Shown piece by piece: positions 16,778 through 26,426 of a stretch of DNA of 64,000 bases (position 1 is its first letter; every line of letters begins with the position of its first letter). The stretch is from Pseudoduganella namucuonensis (GTDB lineage: Bacteria; Pseudomonadota; Gammaproteobacteria; Burkholderiales; Burkholderiaceae_D), in contig NZ_FPBO01000003.1 in assembly GCF_900116645.1 (NCBI RefSeq), forward strand, positions 124,001 to 188,000, given 5' to 3'. The notes below the pieces were generated by a model. The model was not told the origin of the DNA and searched no databases. It saw nothing but the letters and a program-made list of their open reading frames with translations. Position numbers and translations under genes: made by a program.

Positions 16778-17935
16778 CTACAAGGCCGCCGCGTAGATGG
16801 CCCGGGCATCCTCCCGGCTCATCTCGCGCGGGTTGTTGCCCAGCAGCCTGGTCTGCAACATCGCGTCATCCGCCAGCCGGTCCAGATCGCGCTCCGCGAT
16901 CCCGACTTGCTGCAGCGTCCGTTCTATCCCCGTCACGATGGCGATCTGCTGCATCGCCACCACCAGCGCCTCCGCCCTCGCCTCCGCCGTGCCCGTCGCG
17001 TGCGGCACCACGATGCCCGCCAGTTCCGCGTACAGCTCGGCCGCGGCCGGCGCGTTGAAGCGCATCACATGCGGCAGCACCAGCGAGTTCGACAAGCCAT
17101 GCGGCACGTGGAAAATGCCGCCTATGGGGTAGGCCAGCGCGTGCACGGCCGCCACCGGCGCGTTGGAGAAGGCCTGTCCCGCCAGCATCGCCCCCAGCAG
17201 CATGGATTGCCGCGCCGCCAAGTCCTTGCCGTTTTCGCAGACGCGCAGCAGGTTCGCAGACAGCAGCGACAGCGCCTGCCGCGCCAGCATGTCCGACAAG
17301 GGATTCTTTTTATGGCGGCTGGTGTAGGCCTCGATCGCGTGCACCATGGCGTCGATGCCGGTGGCGGCCGTCACCATGGGCGGCAGGCCGACGGTCAGTT
17401 CCGCATCCAGCACCGCCAGGTCGGCGTACAGCTGCGGCGCCACCACGCCCATCTTGGTGGTCTCGCCGGTGGTCACGATGGCGATGTTGGTGACCTCCGA
17501 GCCGGTGCCGGCGGTGGTGGGCACCTGCACCAGCGGCAGGCGCGCGCCGCGCACGTTGCCGATGCCGTAGATGTCGCCCAGCGCCTGCCCGCCGCCAGCC
17601 AGCACGGCGATCAGTTTCGCCACGTCCATCGAGCTGCCGCCGCCCAGGCCGATGACGATGTCGGCCTGGTGCGCGTGCGCCGCGTCCACGGCGGCCAGCA
17701 CCACCGGTTCGGGCGGATCGGCGACCACGTCGGAGAAGATTTTCACGTGGAACCCGGCGCCCTCCAGGCTGTCCAGCGGCGCCTGCACCAGTCCGGTTTT
17801 CAGGAACCCCGGGTCGGTCACCAGCAGGACGCGTTGAGCGGAAGGGAAGCGCAGGTGCACGTGCGTCCCTAGTTTGCGGGCCGCGCCCAGTTCGGAAACG
17901 ATGTGAGCGACGGTGCTGAAGGCGAAGTCATTCAT
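16778..17935 (-). CDS. Iron-containing alcohol dehydrogenase
   Basis: A 385-residue group III alcohol dehydrogenase using NAD(P) and iron. Visible marks are the GGGSSMDVAK nucleotide-binding motif, PTTAGTGSEVTNIAIVT, and the metal-binding HALAYPIGG and HVPHGLSNSLVLP histidines. It is cytosolic, with no signal peptide. It stands alone on the minus strand between the oligomer hydrolase and the divergent TSUP gene. The substrate may be a short-chain alcohol or hydroxyacid; a link with 3-hydroxybutyrate use is suggested only by the neighbour. A parS-like core lies inside it at 17741-17753. Confidence 0.9.
   Translation of the reverse strand: MNDFAFSTVAHIVSELGAARKLGTHVHLRFPSAQRVLLVTDPGFLKTGLVQAPLDSLEGAGFHVKIFSDVVADPPEPVVLAAVDAAHAHQADIVIGLGGGSSMDVAKLIAVLAGGGQALGDIYGIGNVRGARLPLVQVPTTAGTGSEVTNIAIVTTGETTKMGVVAPQLYADLAVLDAELTVGLPPMVTAATGIDAMVHAIEAYTSRHKKNPLSDMLARQALSLLSANLLRVCENGKDLAARQSMLLGAMLAGQAFSNAPVAAVHALAYPIGGIFHVPHGLSNSLVLPHVMRFNAPAAAELYAELAGIVVPHATGTAEARAEALVVAMQQIAIVTGIERTLQQVGIAERDLDRLADDAMLQTRLLGNNPREMSREDARAIYAAAL
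17739..17754. other. Weak parS-like site inside alcohol dehydrogenase gene
   Basis: The core TTTCACGTGGAAC (17741-17753) equals the central part of the stronger site at 18852; three outer positions of the 16-mer differ. It may be a low-affinity ParB site or chance. Confidence 0.35.
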
Positions 17936-18067
17936 GGCGGTTTCGGAGTCGTATAGGGCCTTTCAGCTTACACCAAAACATCTCGGCTTCGGGCGGGCGG
18001 GGGGCTTCTTCCGTACAATGTCGGCTTCGCTTTTTGGCCGCCGTTTCGCGCGTGTTGTGGAATTCAT

Positions 18068-18838
18068 ATGGTTGATTATTTGCTGCTCGGTGTGGCGGCT
18101 TTCTCCGCGGGGCTGGTGGACGCGGTGGTCGGGGGCGGCGGACTGATACAGATCCCCGTCATGTTTTCGGTCTTTCCCAATATGGCGCCGGCCACGCTGC
18201 TCGGCACCAACAAGCTGGCGGCGATCTTCGGCACCGCCGCCGCGGCGGTGAACTATGCGCGGCGCGTCAGCATCGCCTGGTCGACCGCCGCGCCCGCGTC
18301 GATGGCGGCGCTGATGTTCTCCTTCATCGGCGCCTACACGGTCACCAGGATACCGGCGGACTTCATGCGCGCCTTGCTGCCGGTGGTGCTGGTGGCCGTC
18401 GCCGTCTACACCTTCCGCCGCAAGGACCTGGGCAGCGTACACAAGCCCCTCTTCACGGGCTTCCAGGAAAAGGCGTGGGCGGTCGGCGTCGGCGCGCTGA
18501 TCGGGTTCTATGACGGCTTCTTCGGCCCCGGCACCGGCAGCTTCCTGGTGTTCATGTTCGTGCGCTTCTTCGGCTTCGACTTCCTGGCCGCGTCGGCGGT
18601 GTCGAAAGTCGTCAACGTCGCGTGCAACTTCGCCGCGCTGTTGTGGTTCGGCTACAGCGGGCACCTGCTCTGGCAACTGGGTTTGATGATGGCGGTGTGC
18701 CAGGTGACCGGATCCATCCTCGGCACCAAGCTGGCGCTGAAGCACGGCAGCGGCTTCGTGCGCCGGCTGTTCCTGGTGGTGGTCACCATCCTCATCGTGA
18801 AGTCCGCCTACGACGCGTGGGCGCGCTGGCAGATGTGA
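18068..18838 (+). CDS. TSUP (TauE/SafE) family membrane transporter
   Basis: A 256-residue integral membrane protein of the TauE/SafE (TSUP) family, which moves sulfite, sulfoacetate or other small organosulfur anions. It has about eight hydrophobic segments and the twin family motifs GLVDAVVGGGGLIQIPV near the N-terminus and GFYDGFFGPGTGSFLVFMFV in the second half. TLLGTNKLAA matches the family loop. It diverges from the alcohol dehydrogenase across 130 bases and is followed by a terminator. Nothing nearby indicates the substrate. Confidence 0.88.
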   Translation: MVDYLLLGVAAFSAGLVDAVVGGGGLIQIPVMFSVFPNMAPATLLGTNKLAAIFGTAAAAVNYARRVSIAWSTAAPASMAALMFSFIGAYTVTRIPADFMRALLPVVLVAVAVYTFRRKDLGSVHKPLFTGFQEKAWAVGVGALIGFYDGFFGPGTGSFLVFMFVRFFGFDFLAASAVSKVVNVACNFAALLWFGYSGHLLWQLGLMMAVCQVTGSILGTKLALKHGSGFVRRLFLVVVTILIVKSAYDAWARWQM

Positions 18839-18851
18839 TGCCGGCGGTGAT

Positions 18852-18867
18852 TGTTTCACGTGGAACA
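18852..18867. other. parS: parS site, centromere-like ParB binding site
   Basis: TGTTTCACGTGGAACA is close to the well-known chromosomal parS palindrome TGTTTCACGTGAAACA (15 of 16). It lies between the TSUP gene and mnmG, about 3 kb before parAB. Confidence 0.88.
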
Positions 18868-18874
18868 TCGGAGA

Positions 18875-18897
18875 GGGCGCTTGCGGCGCCCTTTTTT
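18875..18897 (+). terminator. Rho-independent terminator after TSUP gene
   Basis: GGGCGC (18875-18880) pairs with GCGCCC (18886-18891), followed by six T residues. It lies between the two parS sites. Confidence 0.85.
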
Positions 18898-18933
18898 ACG
18901 TCCATACACTTGCCATGAGCCGGGCTCACGCGA

Positions 18934-18949
18934 TGTTCCACGTGGAACA
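18934..18949. other. parS: parS site, perfect 16-base palindrome
   Basis: TGTTCCACGTGGAACA is a perfect palindrome, a standard chromosomal parS variant. Together with the site at 18852 it makes a pair 82 bases apart just upstream of mnmG-rsmG-parAB. Confidence 0.88.
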
Positions 18950-18997
18950 ATCCACCTAATATTTTTGCCTAAAAAAGTCGCAGCACGGAAAAGACTC

Positions 18998-19003
18998 TAT
19001 AAT
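18998..19003 (+). promoter_or_regulatory. Candidate -10 box for mnmG
   Basis: TATAAT lies 37 bases before the mnmG ATG in an A/T-rich stretch. No good -35 box is found at the normal distance. Confidence 0.4.
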
Positions 19004-19040
19004 CTGGCTTCATATCCTCGCTTTCTACACAAATCCCAAC

Positions 19041-20972
19041 ATGTTATTTCCTACTGAATTCGACGTTATCGTTGTCGGCGGCGGTCACGCCGGTACGGAA
19101 GCCGCGCTGGCCGCGGCCCGTATGGGGCAGAAGACCCTGCTGCTGACGCACAACATCGAGACCCTGGGCCAGATGTCCTGCAACCCGTCCATCGGCGGCA
19201 TCGGCAAGGGCCACTTGGTCAAAGAAGTCGACGCCATGGGCGGCGCGATGGCCATCGCCACCGACGAGTCCGGCATCCAGTTCCGCATCTTGAATTCCTC
19301 GAAAGGCCCCGCCGTGCGCGCCACCCGCGCCCAGGCAGACCGCATGCTGTACAAGCAGGCCATCCGCTCGCGCCTGGAAAACCAGCCCAATCTGTGGCTG
19401 TTCCAGCAGGCGGTGGACGACCTGATGGTGGAGGGCGACCGCGTGGTCGGCGCCGTCACCCAGATCGGCCTGAAGTTCCTGGCGCCCGCCGTGGTGTTGA
19501 CCGCCGGCACTTTCCTCGACGGCAAGATCCACGTGGGCCTGCAGAACTACTCGGCCGGCCGCGCCGGCGATCCGCCCGCCATCTCGCTGTCCGCGCGCCT
19601 GAAGGAACTGAAGCTGCCGCAGGGCCGGCTGAAGACCGGCACGCCGCCGCGCATTGACGGCCGCAGCATCGACCTGTCCGCCATGACCGAACAGCCGGGC
19701 GACCTGGATCCGGTGCCGGTGTTCTCCGTCATGGGCAACACCGCCATGCATCCGCGCCAGCTGCCGTGCTGGGTGACGCACACCAACGCCCGCACGCACG
19801 ACATCATCCGCGCCGGCCTGGACCGCAGCCCAATGTATACCGGCGTGATCGAGGGCGTCGGCCCGCGCTACTGCCCGTCCATCGAGGACAAGATCCACCG
19901 CTTCTCGTCCAAGGAGTCGCACCAGATCTTCCTGGAACCGGAAGGCTTGACCACCAACGAGTTCTACCCCAACGGCATCTCCACCAGCCTGCCGTTCGAC
20001 GTGCAGATCGAGCTGGTGCGGTCGATGAAGGGCATGGAAAACGCCCACATCCTGCGCCCCGGCTACGCCATCGAGTACGACTATTTCGACCCGCGCGGCC
20101 TGAAGGCCTCGCTGGAAACCAAGGCCGTGGGCGGCCTGTATTTCGCCGGCCAGATCAACGGCACCACCGGCTACGAGGAGGCGGCGGCGCAGGGTATGCT
20201 GGCCGGCATCAACGCCGCGCTGCAGACCCAGGGCAGGGAAGCCTGGACCCCGGCGCGCTCGGAGGCCTACCTGGGCGTGCTGGTCGACGACCTGGTCACG
20301 CAGGGCGTGCAGGAGCCCTACCGCATGTTCACCAGCCGCGCCGAGTACCGCTTGAGCCTGCGCGAGGACAACGCCGACATGCGCTTGACCGAGATCGGCC
20401 GCAAGCTGGGCTGCGTCGGCGACGCGCAGTGGGAGTCCTTCGAGCGCAAGCGCGAATCGGTCGCGCTGGAGCTGGAGCGCCTGCGTTCCACGTGGGTGAA
20501 TCCGCGCATCCTGGCCGCCGCCGAGTCCGAGCGCGTGGTGGGGCAGGCCATCGAGCGCGAGTACTCGCTGGCCGATCTGCTGCGCCGTCCCGGCGTGGAA
20601 TATGAGACCCTGATGACCTTGTCCGGCATGGAAGGGCAGGCCCTGGCCGGTCCCGGCGTGGCCGATCCGGCGGTCAAGGAACAGGTGGAGATCCAGCTGA
20701 AATACGCCGGCTACATCGAGCGCCAGAGCAAGGAAGTGGAGCGCCACGAGCACTACGAGAACCTGAAACTGCCGGAGGGCTACAACTATCTGGACATCAC
20801 GGCGCTGTCGGTCGAGGTGCGCCAGAAGCTGCACAAGCAGCGCCCGGAGACGCTGGGCCAGGCCTCGCGCATCTCGGGCGTGACCCCGGCGGCGATCTCG
20901 CTGCTGCTGGTGCACCTGAAGAAGAGCGGTTTCGGCGGCTTCGCGAACCTGAAAGACGAGGCCGTGCAATGA
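19041..20972 (+). CDS. mnmG: tRNA uridine 5-carboxymethylaminomethyl modification enzyme MnmG (GidA)
   Basis: A 643-residue FAD enzyme that with MnmE installs the cmnm5 group on wobble U34 of several tRNAs. Marks are the FAD fold [22 protein letters not shown], cited here by region 19059-19124, then [30 protein letters not shown], the catalytic Cys region [13 protein letters not shown] and [16 protein letters not shown]. The length is standard. It is the first gene of an mnmG-rsmG-parA-parB row, an order often found near the chromosomal origin. The rsmG ATG overlaps its stop by four bases. Confidence 0.97.
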   Translation: MLFPTEFDVIVVGGGHAGTEAALAAARMGQKTLLLTHNIETLGQMSCNPSIGGIGKGHLVKEVDAMGGAMAIATDESGIQFRILNSSKGPAVRATRAQADRMLYKQAIRSRLENQPNLWLFQQAVDDLMVEGDRVVGAVTQIGLKFLAPAVVLTAGTFLDGKIHVGLQNYSAGRAGDPPAISLSARLKELKLPQGRLKTGTPPRIDGRSIDLSAMTEQPGDLDPVPVFSVMGNTAMHPRQLPCWVTHTNARTHDIIRAGLDRSPMYTGVIEGVGPRYCPSIEDKIHRFSSKESHQIFLEPEGLTTNEFYPNGISTSLPFDVQIELVRSMKGMENAHILRPGYAIEYDYFDPRGLKASLETKAVGGLYFAGQINGTTGYEEAAAQGMLAGINAALQTQGREAWTPARSEAYLGVLVDDLVTQGVQEPYRMFTSRAEYRLSLREDNADMRLTEIGRKLGCVGDAQWESFERKRESVALELERLRSTWVNPRILAAAESERVVGQAIEREYSLADLLRRPGVEYETLMTLSGMEGQALAGPGVADPAVKEQVEIQLKYAGYIERQSKEVERHEHYENLKLPEGYNYLDITALSVEVRQKLHKQRPETLGQASRISGVTPAAISLLLVHLKKSGFGGFANLKDEAVQ

Positions 20973-21625
20973 AGTTCTTCGACCGGACTGCGTTGGCCGA
21001 GGTATTGAATCAAGGCGTGGCGGCGCTGAAGCTGGAGCTGTCCGCCGCGCAAAAAGAGAAGCTGCTGGACTACCTGGCGCTGCTGAACAAGTGGAACGGC
21101 GTGTACAACCTGACGTCGGTGCGCGATCCCATGCAGATGATGACCTTGCACCTGCTGGACTCGCTGGCCGCCGTGCCGGCCTTCCAGGGCGCGAAGAGCG
21201 TACTGGACGTGGGCGCAGGCGGCGGCCTGCCGGGCGTGGTGCTGGCCATCGCGCTGCCGGACACGAAAGTGGCCATGATCGACACGGTCCACAAGAAAAC
21301 CGCCTTCCTGACGCAGGTGAAGGCCGAGTTGGGCCTGGCCAACGTGACGGTGTACACGAAGAAGGTGCAGGAACTGGAGGCGCGGGAGCCGTTCGACGTG
21401 ATCAGCTCCCGGGCCTTCGCCGACCTGTCGGATTTCGTCACCTGGTCCGGGCACCTGCTGGCCGAGGGCGGCCGCTTCATCGCGCTCAAGGGAACGGCCC
21501 CGGCGGAGGAGCGGGAGCGCCTGCCGGCGCCATGGAAAGTGAGCGGTTTACAACCCCTGGAAGTGCCGGGGCTGGACGCGGAACGGCACCTGGTGTTCAT
21601 AGAAAAATCGATCGAAATTCAGTAA
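20969..21625 (+). CDS. rsmG: 16S rRNA (guanine-527-N7) methyltransferase RsmG (GidB)
   Basis: A 218-residue SAM-dependent methyltransferase acting on G527 of 16S rRNA, whose loss gives low-level streptomycin resistance in other bacteria. Visible motifs are [17 protein letters not shown], the SAM site [30 protein letters not shown] and [10 protein letters not shown]. The ATG overlaps the mnmG TGA (ATGA). Its TAA is followed at once by the A/T-rich repeat region upstream of parA. Confidence 0.96.
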   Translation: MKFFDRTALAEVLNQGVAALKLELSAAQKEKLLDYLALLNKWNGVYNLTSVRDPMQMMTLHLLDSLAAVPAFQGAKSVLDVGAGGGLPGVVLAIALPDTKVAMIDTVHKKTAFLTQVKAELGLANVTVYTKKVQELEAREPFDVISSRAFADLSDFVTWSGHLLAEGGRFIALKGTAPAEERERLPAPWKVSGLQPLEVPGLDAERHLVFIEKSIEIQ

Positions 21626-21720
21626 CGGTATAAATGGTATAAACCATTTATACCGTATAAACCGTATAAACCGAATAAACAATATAAACCATTTATACCG
21701 TATAAACCGTATAGACCATA
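21626..21720. repeat. A/T-rich repeat array upstream of parA
   Basis: The gap between rsmG and parA is almost filled by iterations of ACCGTATAA/ACCATTTATA-like units. A perfect 13-base inverted repeat (CGGTATAAATGGT at 21626-21638 and its complement at 21643-21655) is followed by two identical 28-base direct repeats at 21641-21668 and 21686-21713. The composition contrasts sharply with the GC-rich surroundings. It is a likely operator or promoter region for parAB, or a simple-sequence expansion. Confidence 0.75.
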
Positions 21721-21728
21721 AGAGATTC

Positions 21729-22499
21729 ATGGCCAAAATATTTTGTGTAGCAAACCAAAAGGGCGGCGTGGGCAAGACCACCACCACAGTCAACCTCTCC
21801 GCCGGACTGGCCAAACTGAACCAGCGCGTGCTGCTGGTCGACCTGGATCCCCAAGGCAACGCGACCATGGGCGCCGGCATCAACAAGGCGGGCCTGGCCG
21901 CGTCCACCTATGAGGTGCTGCTGGGCCAGTCGGACGTGGCCACGGCGCGCCAGCGCTCGGAGGCGGGGCGCTTCGACGTGCTGCCGTCCAACCGCGAGCT
22001 GGCCGGCGCCGAGGTCGAGATGGTGGAGCTGGACAACCGCGAGCGCCGCCTGAAGGACGCGCTGGCCTCGGTCGACAAGGAATACGACTTCATCCTGATC
22101 GACTGCCCGCCGGCGCTGTCGATGCTGACCCTGAACGGCCTGTGCGCCGCCAACGGCGTCATCATCCCGATGCAGTGCGAGTACTACGCGCTCGAGGGCC
22201 TGTCGGACCTGGTCAACACCATCAAGAAGGTGCACGCCAACCTGAACCCGGACCTGAAGATCATCGGCCTGCTACGGGTGATGTTCGATCCGCGCATGAC
22301 GCTGTCGCAGCAGGTCTCGGCCCAGCTGGAGCAGCACTTCGGCGACAAGGTCTTCAAGACCATCATCCCGCGCAACGTGCGCCTGGCCGAAGCGCCGTCC
22401 TACGGCATTCCCGGCGTGACCTTCGATCCCGCCTCGAAAGGGGCGCAAGCCTATATCGCGTTCGGCGCCGAAATGGTGAAACGCATTAAGAAGATGTAA
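21729..22499 (+). CDS. parA: Chromosome partitioning ATPase ParA (Soj)
   Basis: A 256-residue Walker-type ATPase that moves ParB-parS complexes by forming nucleoid-bound dimers. It has the deviant Walker A KGGVGKTTTTVNL near residue 10, DLDPQGNATMGAG, the Walker B region FILIDCPPALSMLTLNGL and NVRLAEAPSYGIPG. No N-terminal helix-turn-helix extension exists, so it is the chromosomal Soj type. It precedes parB by 80 bases, and parS sites lie 3 kb upstream. Expression is likely governed from the repeat-rich region directly before the ATG. Confidence 0.96.
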   Translation: MAKIFCVANQKGGVGKTTTTVNLSAGLAKLNQRVLLVDLDPQGNATMGAGINKAGLAASTYEVLLGQSDVATARQRSEAGRFDVLPSNRELAGAEVEMVELDNRERRLKDALASVDKEYDFILIDCPPALSMLTLNGLCAANGVIIPMQCEYYALEGLSDLVNTIKKVHANLNPDLKIIGLLRVMFDPRMTLSQQVSAQLEQHFGDKVFKTIIPRNVRLAEAPSYGIPGVTFDPASKGAQAYIAFGAEMVKRIKKM

Positions 22500-22515
22500 A
22501 CCAACTGCAAAGGCC

Positions 22516-22544
22516 GGGGTCAGACCCCTTGGGGGTCTGACCCC
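22516..22544. repeat. GGGGTCAGACCCC inverted repeat between parA and parB
   Basis: GGGGTCAGACCCC (22516-22528) and its complement GGGGTCTGACCCC (22532-22544) form a perfect hairpin with a three-base loop. This is a REP-like element of a second family, different from that around the RAYT gene; a related GGGGTCAGG element occurs at 39.3 kb. It could attenuate parB expression. Confidence 0.75.
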
Positions 22545-22579
22545 ATGGGTTGCATCTGGGTTTGGCATAGGAAATATAA

Positions 22580-23476
22580 ATGGCAACGAAAAAACTGAAA
22601 GGCCTCGGTCGCGGCCTGGACGCCCTGCTGGGCGGCGACGGCGATCCCTCCAATCCGGCGTCGAACCCGGCCGCGCAGGCGCCGGGCGAACTGGCGATCT
22701 CGCAGATGCAGGCGGGCAAGTACCAGCCGCGCACCCGCATGGACGAGAGCGGCCTTTCCGAGCTGGCCGCGTCCATCAAGGCGCAGGGCATCATGCAGCC
22801 CATCCTGGTGCGGCCGATCGCCGCCGCCAAGGGCGACACGCTGGCTCGCTACGAGATCATCGCCGGCGAGCGACGCTTCCGCGCCGCGCAGATGGCCGGC
22901 CTGGAACAGGTGCCGGTGCTGGTGCGCGACGTGGACGACCGCGCCGCCGCCGCCATGGCGCTGATCGAGAACATCCAGCGCGAGGACCTCAATCCGCTCG
23001 AGGAGGCGCAGGGCATCCACCGCCTGATCACCGAGTTCACGTTCACGCACGAGCAGGCGGCCAGCGCGGTCGGCCGTTCGCGCAGCGCCGTGTCCAATCT
23101 GCTAAGGCTGATGAACCTGGCCGCGCCGGTGCAAACCATGCTGATGGCCGGCGACATCGACATGGGCCACGCCCGCGCGCTGCTGGCGGTCGACGCCGCC
23201 ACGCAGATCACGCTGGCCAATGTTGTTGTGGCAAAACGACTGTCGGTGCGAGAAACGGAAAAACTCGTGCAGCGCGCCCAGGAGGAGCAATCCGAGCAGG
23301 CCGAGCGCAAACCGAAGGAGAAATCCGGGGACATCCTGCGCCTGGAGGAGGAGCTTTCCGACGCGCTGGCCACGCCGGTGGTGTTCAAGATGGGCGCCAA
23401 GGGCAAGGGACAGATGGTGATCGACTTCGCCGACCTGGACGTGCTGGACGGCCTGCTGACCCGCCTCAGGGGCTGA
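22580..23476 (+). CDS. parB: Chromosome partitioning protein ParB (Spo0J)
   Basis: A 298-residue parS-binding CTPase clamp. It opens with the family's GLGRGLDALLGG, then IMQPILVRP and the CTP-binding EIIAGERRFRAAQMAGL, followed by ENIQREDLNPLEEAQ and the helix-turn-helix around TFTHEQAASAVGRSRSAVSN that reads parS. The C-terminal dimerisation domain ends GLLTRLRG. Length is standard. It partners ParA and should load at the 18852 and 18934 sites. A weak hairpin follows the stop. Confidence 0.96.
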   Translation: MATKKLKGLGRGLDALLGGDGDPSNPASNPAAQAPGELAISQMQAGKYQPRTRMDESGLSELAASIKAQGIMQPILVRPIAAAKGDTLARYEIIAGERRFRAAQMAGLEQVPVLVRDVDDRAAAAMALIENIQREDLNPLEEAQGIHRLITEFTFTHEQAASAVGRSRSAVSNLLRLMNLAAPVQTMLMAGDIDMGHARALLAVDAATQITLANVVVAKRLSVRETEKLVQRAQEEQSEQAERKPKEKSGDILRLEEELSDALATPVVFKMGAKGKGQMVIDFADLDVLDGLLTRLRG

Positions 23477-23489
23477 CGCCCCCAAACAA

Positions 23490-23525
23490 CGGTCCGCCGG
23501 GGTGTTTCCCGCGCCGGGCGGACCG
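23490..23525 (+). terminator. Possible terminator hairpin after parB
   Basis: CGGTCCGCC (23490-23498) pairs with GGCGGACCG (23517-23525) with an 18-base loop, 13 bases after the parB stop. There is no clear T-run, so this call is weak. The rest of the gap up to the atp promoter shows nothing else recognisable. Confidence 0.45.
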
Positions 23526-23691
23526 GCCGCGTCCCCCTATGGGAAACACTTAATCTGTTGCGAATATACCCGGTTATCGCTTGCGGGATGATAGCGCTGA
23601 CATCGGTCGCTATCTTGGTGCAACTCCTCCAAATCCGCCGCAAAAACGTCGCTTTCAAGCAGCAACTGCCCCGGGATGGTGCGAACGATGT

Positions 23692-23721
23692 TTGACCAAA
23701 GTGGCGAATTCCTAATATAAT
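23692..23721 (+). promoter_or_regulatory. Sigma70 promoter of the ATP synthase operon
   Basis: TTGACC (23692-23697) and TATAAT (23716-23721) with an 18-base spacer, just upstream of atpI. The near-consensus boxes fit a strong housekeeping operon. Confidence 0.8.
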
Positions 23722-23764
23722 CCCGTGTCTTTAGTTGTATACGCTTTCTCTGGGAACCTGGCAA

Positions 23765-24133
23765 GTGAGTGATTTTACGCAAACTGTAGCCCGTCCCGTG
23801 TTTAAAGTAGTTGCCTTGCAGTTCACAATCGCCGTCTTTTTCTCCGCCGCCACCGCATATTTTGGCAGCCTGGGGAACGGCTGGTCTGCCGCCATGGGCG
23901 GAGCGATCGCGGTCATCGGAAGTCTGGTGTACGCGATTATTGTCGCGCGCGGAACTAATGACGCTAAGCAAGCCTTCCGGACGCACTTCCGCGCCGAGAT
24001 GGTGAAAGTATTCTTGACAGCCGTGCTGTTCGTTTGCGCACTCGTGCTGTTCCCGTCGGCCGCCTATTTGTGGCTGATTCTAGGTTTTGCGGTGGCGACC
24101 CTCGCGTATTGGTTCGCGCTGCTAGCAGTTTAA
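23765..24133 (+). CDS. atpI: ATP synthase accessory protein I
   Basis: A small membrane protein of 122 residues from GTG 23765 (VSDFTQTVARPVFKVVALQF), with four hydrophobic helices, the usual AtpI architecture. AtpI helps c-ring assembly and is not part of the final enzyme. A TTG at 23735 would add ten residues; neither start has a good ribosome site, and GTG is chosen because the family sequence begins there. It lies directly after the strong promoter and 19 bases before atpB. Confidence 0.82.
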   Translation: MSDFTQTVARPVFKVVALQFTIAVFFSAATAYFGSLGNGWSAAMGGAIAVIGSLVYAIIVARGTNDAKQAFRTHFRAEMVKVFLTAVLFVCALVLFPSAAYLWLILGFAVATLAYWFALLAV

Positions 24134-24137
24134 TTAA

Positions 24138-25300
<1,163 letters not shown>

Positions 25301-25338
25301 TCAACGCTCCAACCAGGGAAACTTTTTAGGAGCAAGGC

Positions 25339-25809
25339 ATGGACATTAATTCGTCCCTCATCGGCCAGATGATCACCTTCGCGGTGCTCGTTTGGTTCTC
25401 GATGAAGTTTGTATTCCCGGCGCTGAATTCGGCGCTGGATGAGCGCGAAAAGCGCATCGCCGCAGGTCTGGCCGCCGCCGACCAAGGCCAGGAAGCAATG
25501 AAGGTCGCTGAGAAGCGCGCCGCCGAGGCCCTGTCGTCCGCCCGTGACGAAGCCGCCCAGCGCGTGTCGGACGCCGAAAAGCGTGCGCAGCTGGTCGCCG
25601 AGGAAATCAAGGCCAACGCCAAAGCCGAAGCGGACCGCATCATCGCGCAAGCCAAGGCCGAAGCCGAGCAGCAAGTCACCCAGGCCCGCGAAGCACTGCG
25701 CGCCCAGGTCGCCGACCTGGCCGTCAAGGGCGCCGAGCAGATCCTGAAGCGCGAAGTCACCGCGTCGGCCCACGCCGATCTGCTGACCCGTCTCGCGACC
25801 GAGCTGTAA
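25339..25809 (+). CDS. atpF: ATP synthase Fo subunit b
   Basis: The 156-residue peripheral stalk subunit. An N-terminal membrane helix ([16 protein letters not shown]) is followed by a long charged coiled coil rich in Ala, Glu and Lys that dimerises and binds delta. Length equals that of the E. coli protein. Its stop lies two bases before the atpH ATG. Confidence 0.96.
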   Translation: MDINSSLIGQMITFAVLVWFSMKFVFPALNSALDEREKRIAAGLAAADQGQEAMKVAEKRAAEALSSARDEAAQRVSDAEKRAQLVAEEIKANAKAEADRIIAQAKAEAEQQVTQAREALRAQVADLAVKGAEQILKREVTASAHADLLTRLATEL

Positions 25810-25811
25810 TC

Positions 25812-26345
25812 ATGGCTGAACTCGCAACCGTCGCCCGTCCCTACGCGGAAGCCCTCTTCCGCGTAGCTCAAACCGGCAACCTCGCGCAGTGGTCCGACCT
25901 GGTGTCAGAAATGACCCAGGTCGGCGGCCATGCCGACGTGCTGGCCTACGCGCGCAATCCGAAAGTCTCGGATAGCGATGTCGCCGCCACCATTCAGTCT
26001 CTGCTGAAATCGCCGCTGAACGCGGAAGCCAAGAACTTCCTCGACATGCTGGTTGCCAACGGCCGTATCGAATTGCTGCCGGAAATCGGCGCCCAATTCC
26101 AGCTGTTGAAAAACAGCGCGGAAGGTGCGGCGGATGCCGAGATCTCGAGCGCATTCGAGTTGAGCGCCGCCCAGGTTACTGAGCTGGTCGCTACGCTGGA
26201 AAAGAAATTCAACCGCAAGCTCAATCCGAGCGTAACCGTGGATCCATCGCTGATCGGTGGCGTGCGCGTGGTGGTCGGAGACGAAGTGCTCGACACTTCG
26301 GTACGCGCCAAGCTGCAGCAGATGCGCACCGCGCTGGTTCAATAA
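25812..26345 (+). CDS. atpH: ATP synthase F1 subunit delta
   Basis: The 177-residue stator protein linking subunit b to the top of F1. The N-terminal helical domain begins [16 protein letters not shown], and the C-terminal part has the family region [18 protein letters not shown]. It is almost joined to atpF. An 81-base spacer with a GGAG site separates it from atpA. Confidence 0.96.
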   Translation: MAELATVARPYAEALFRVAQTGNLAQWSDLVSEMTQVGGHADVLAYARNPKVSDSDVAATIQSLLKSPLNAEAKNFLDMLVANGRIELLPEIGAQFQLLKNSAEGAADAEISSAFELSAAQVTELVATLEKKFNRKLNPSVTVDPSLIGGVRVVVGDEVLDTSVRAKLQQMRTALVQ

Positions 26346-26426
26346 GAACCGTGCAGTGACGCCGGCGGCAGCGGCAGACCCCATATACCCTCGCGCAAGC
26401 GGAGAGAACTACATTTAGGAGTTAGT

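Noticed and set aside
20484-20499. parS-like GTTCCACGTGG in mnmG
   Set aside because: Only about 12 of 16 positions match and one arm of the palindrome is lost.
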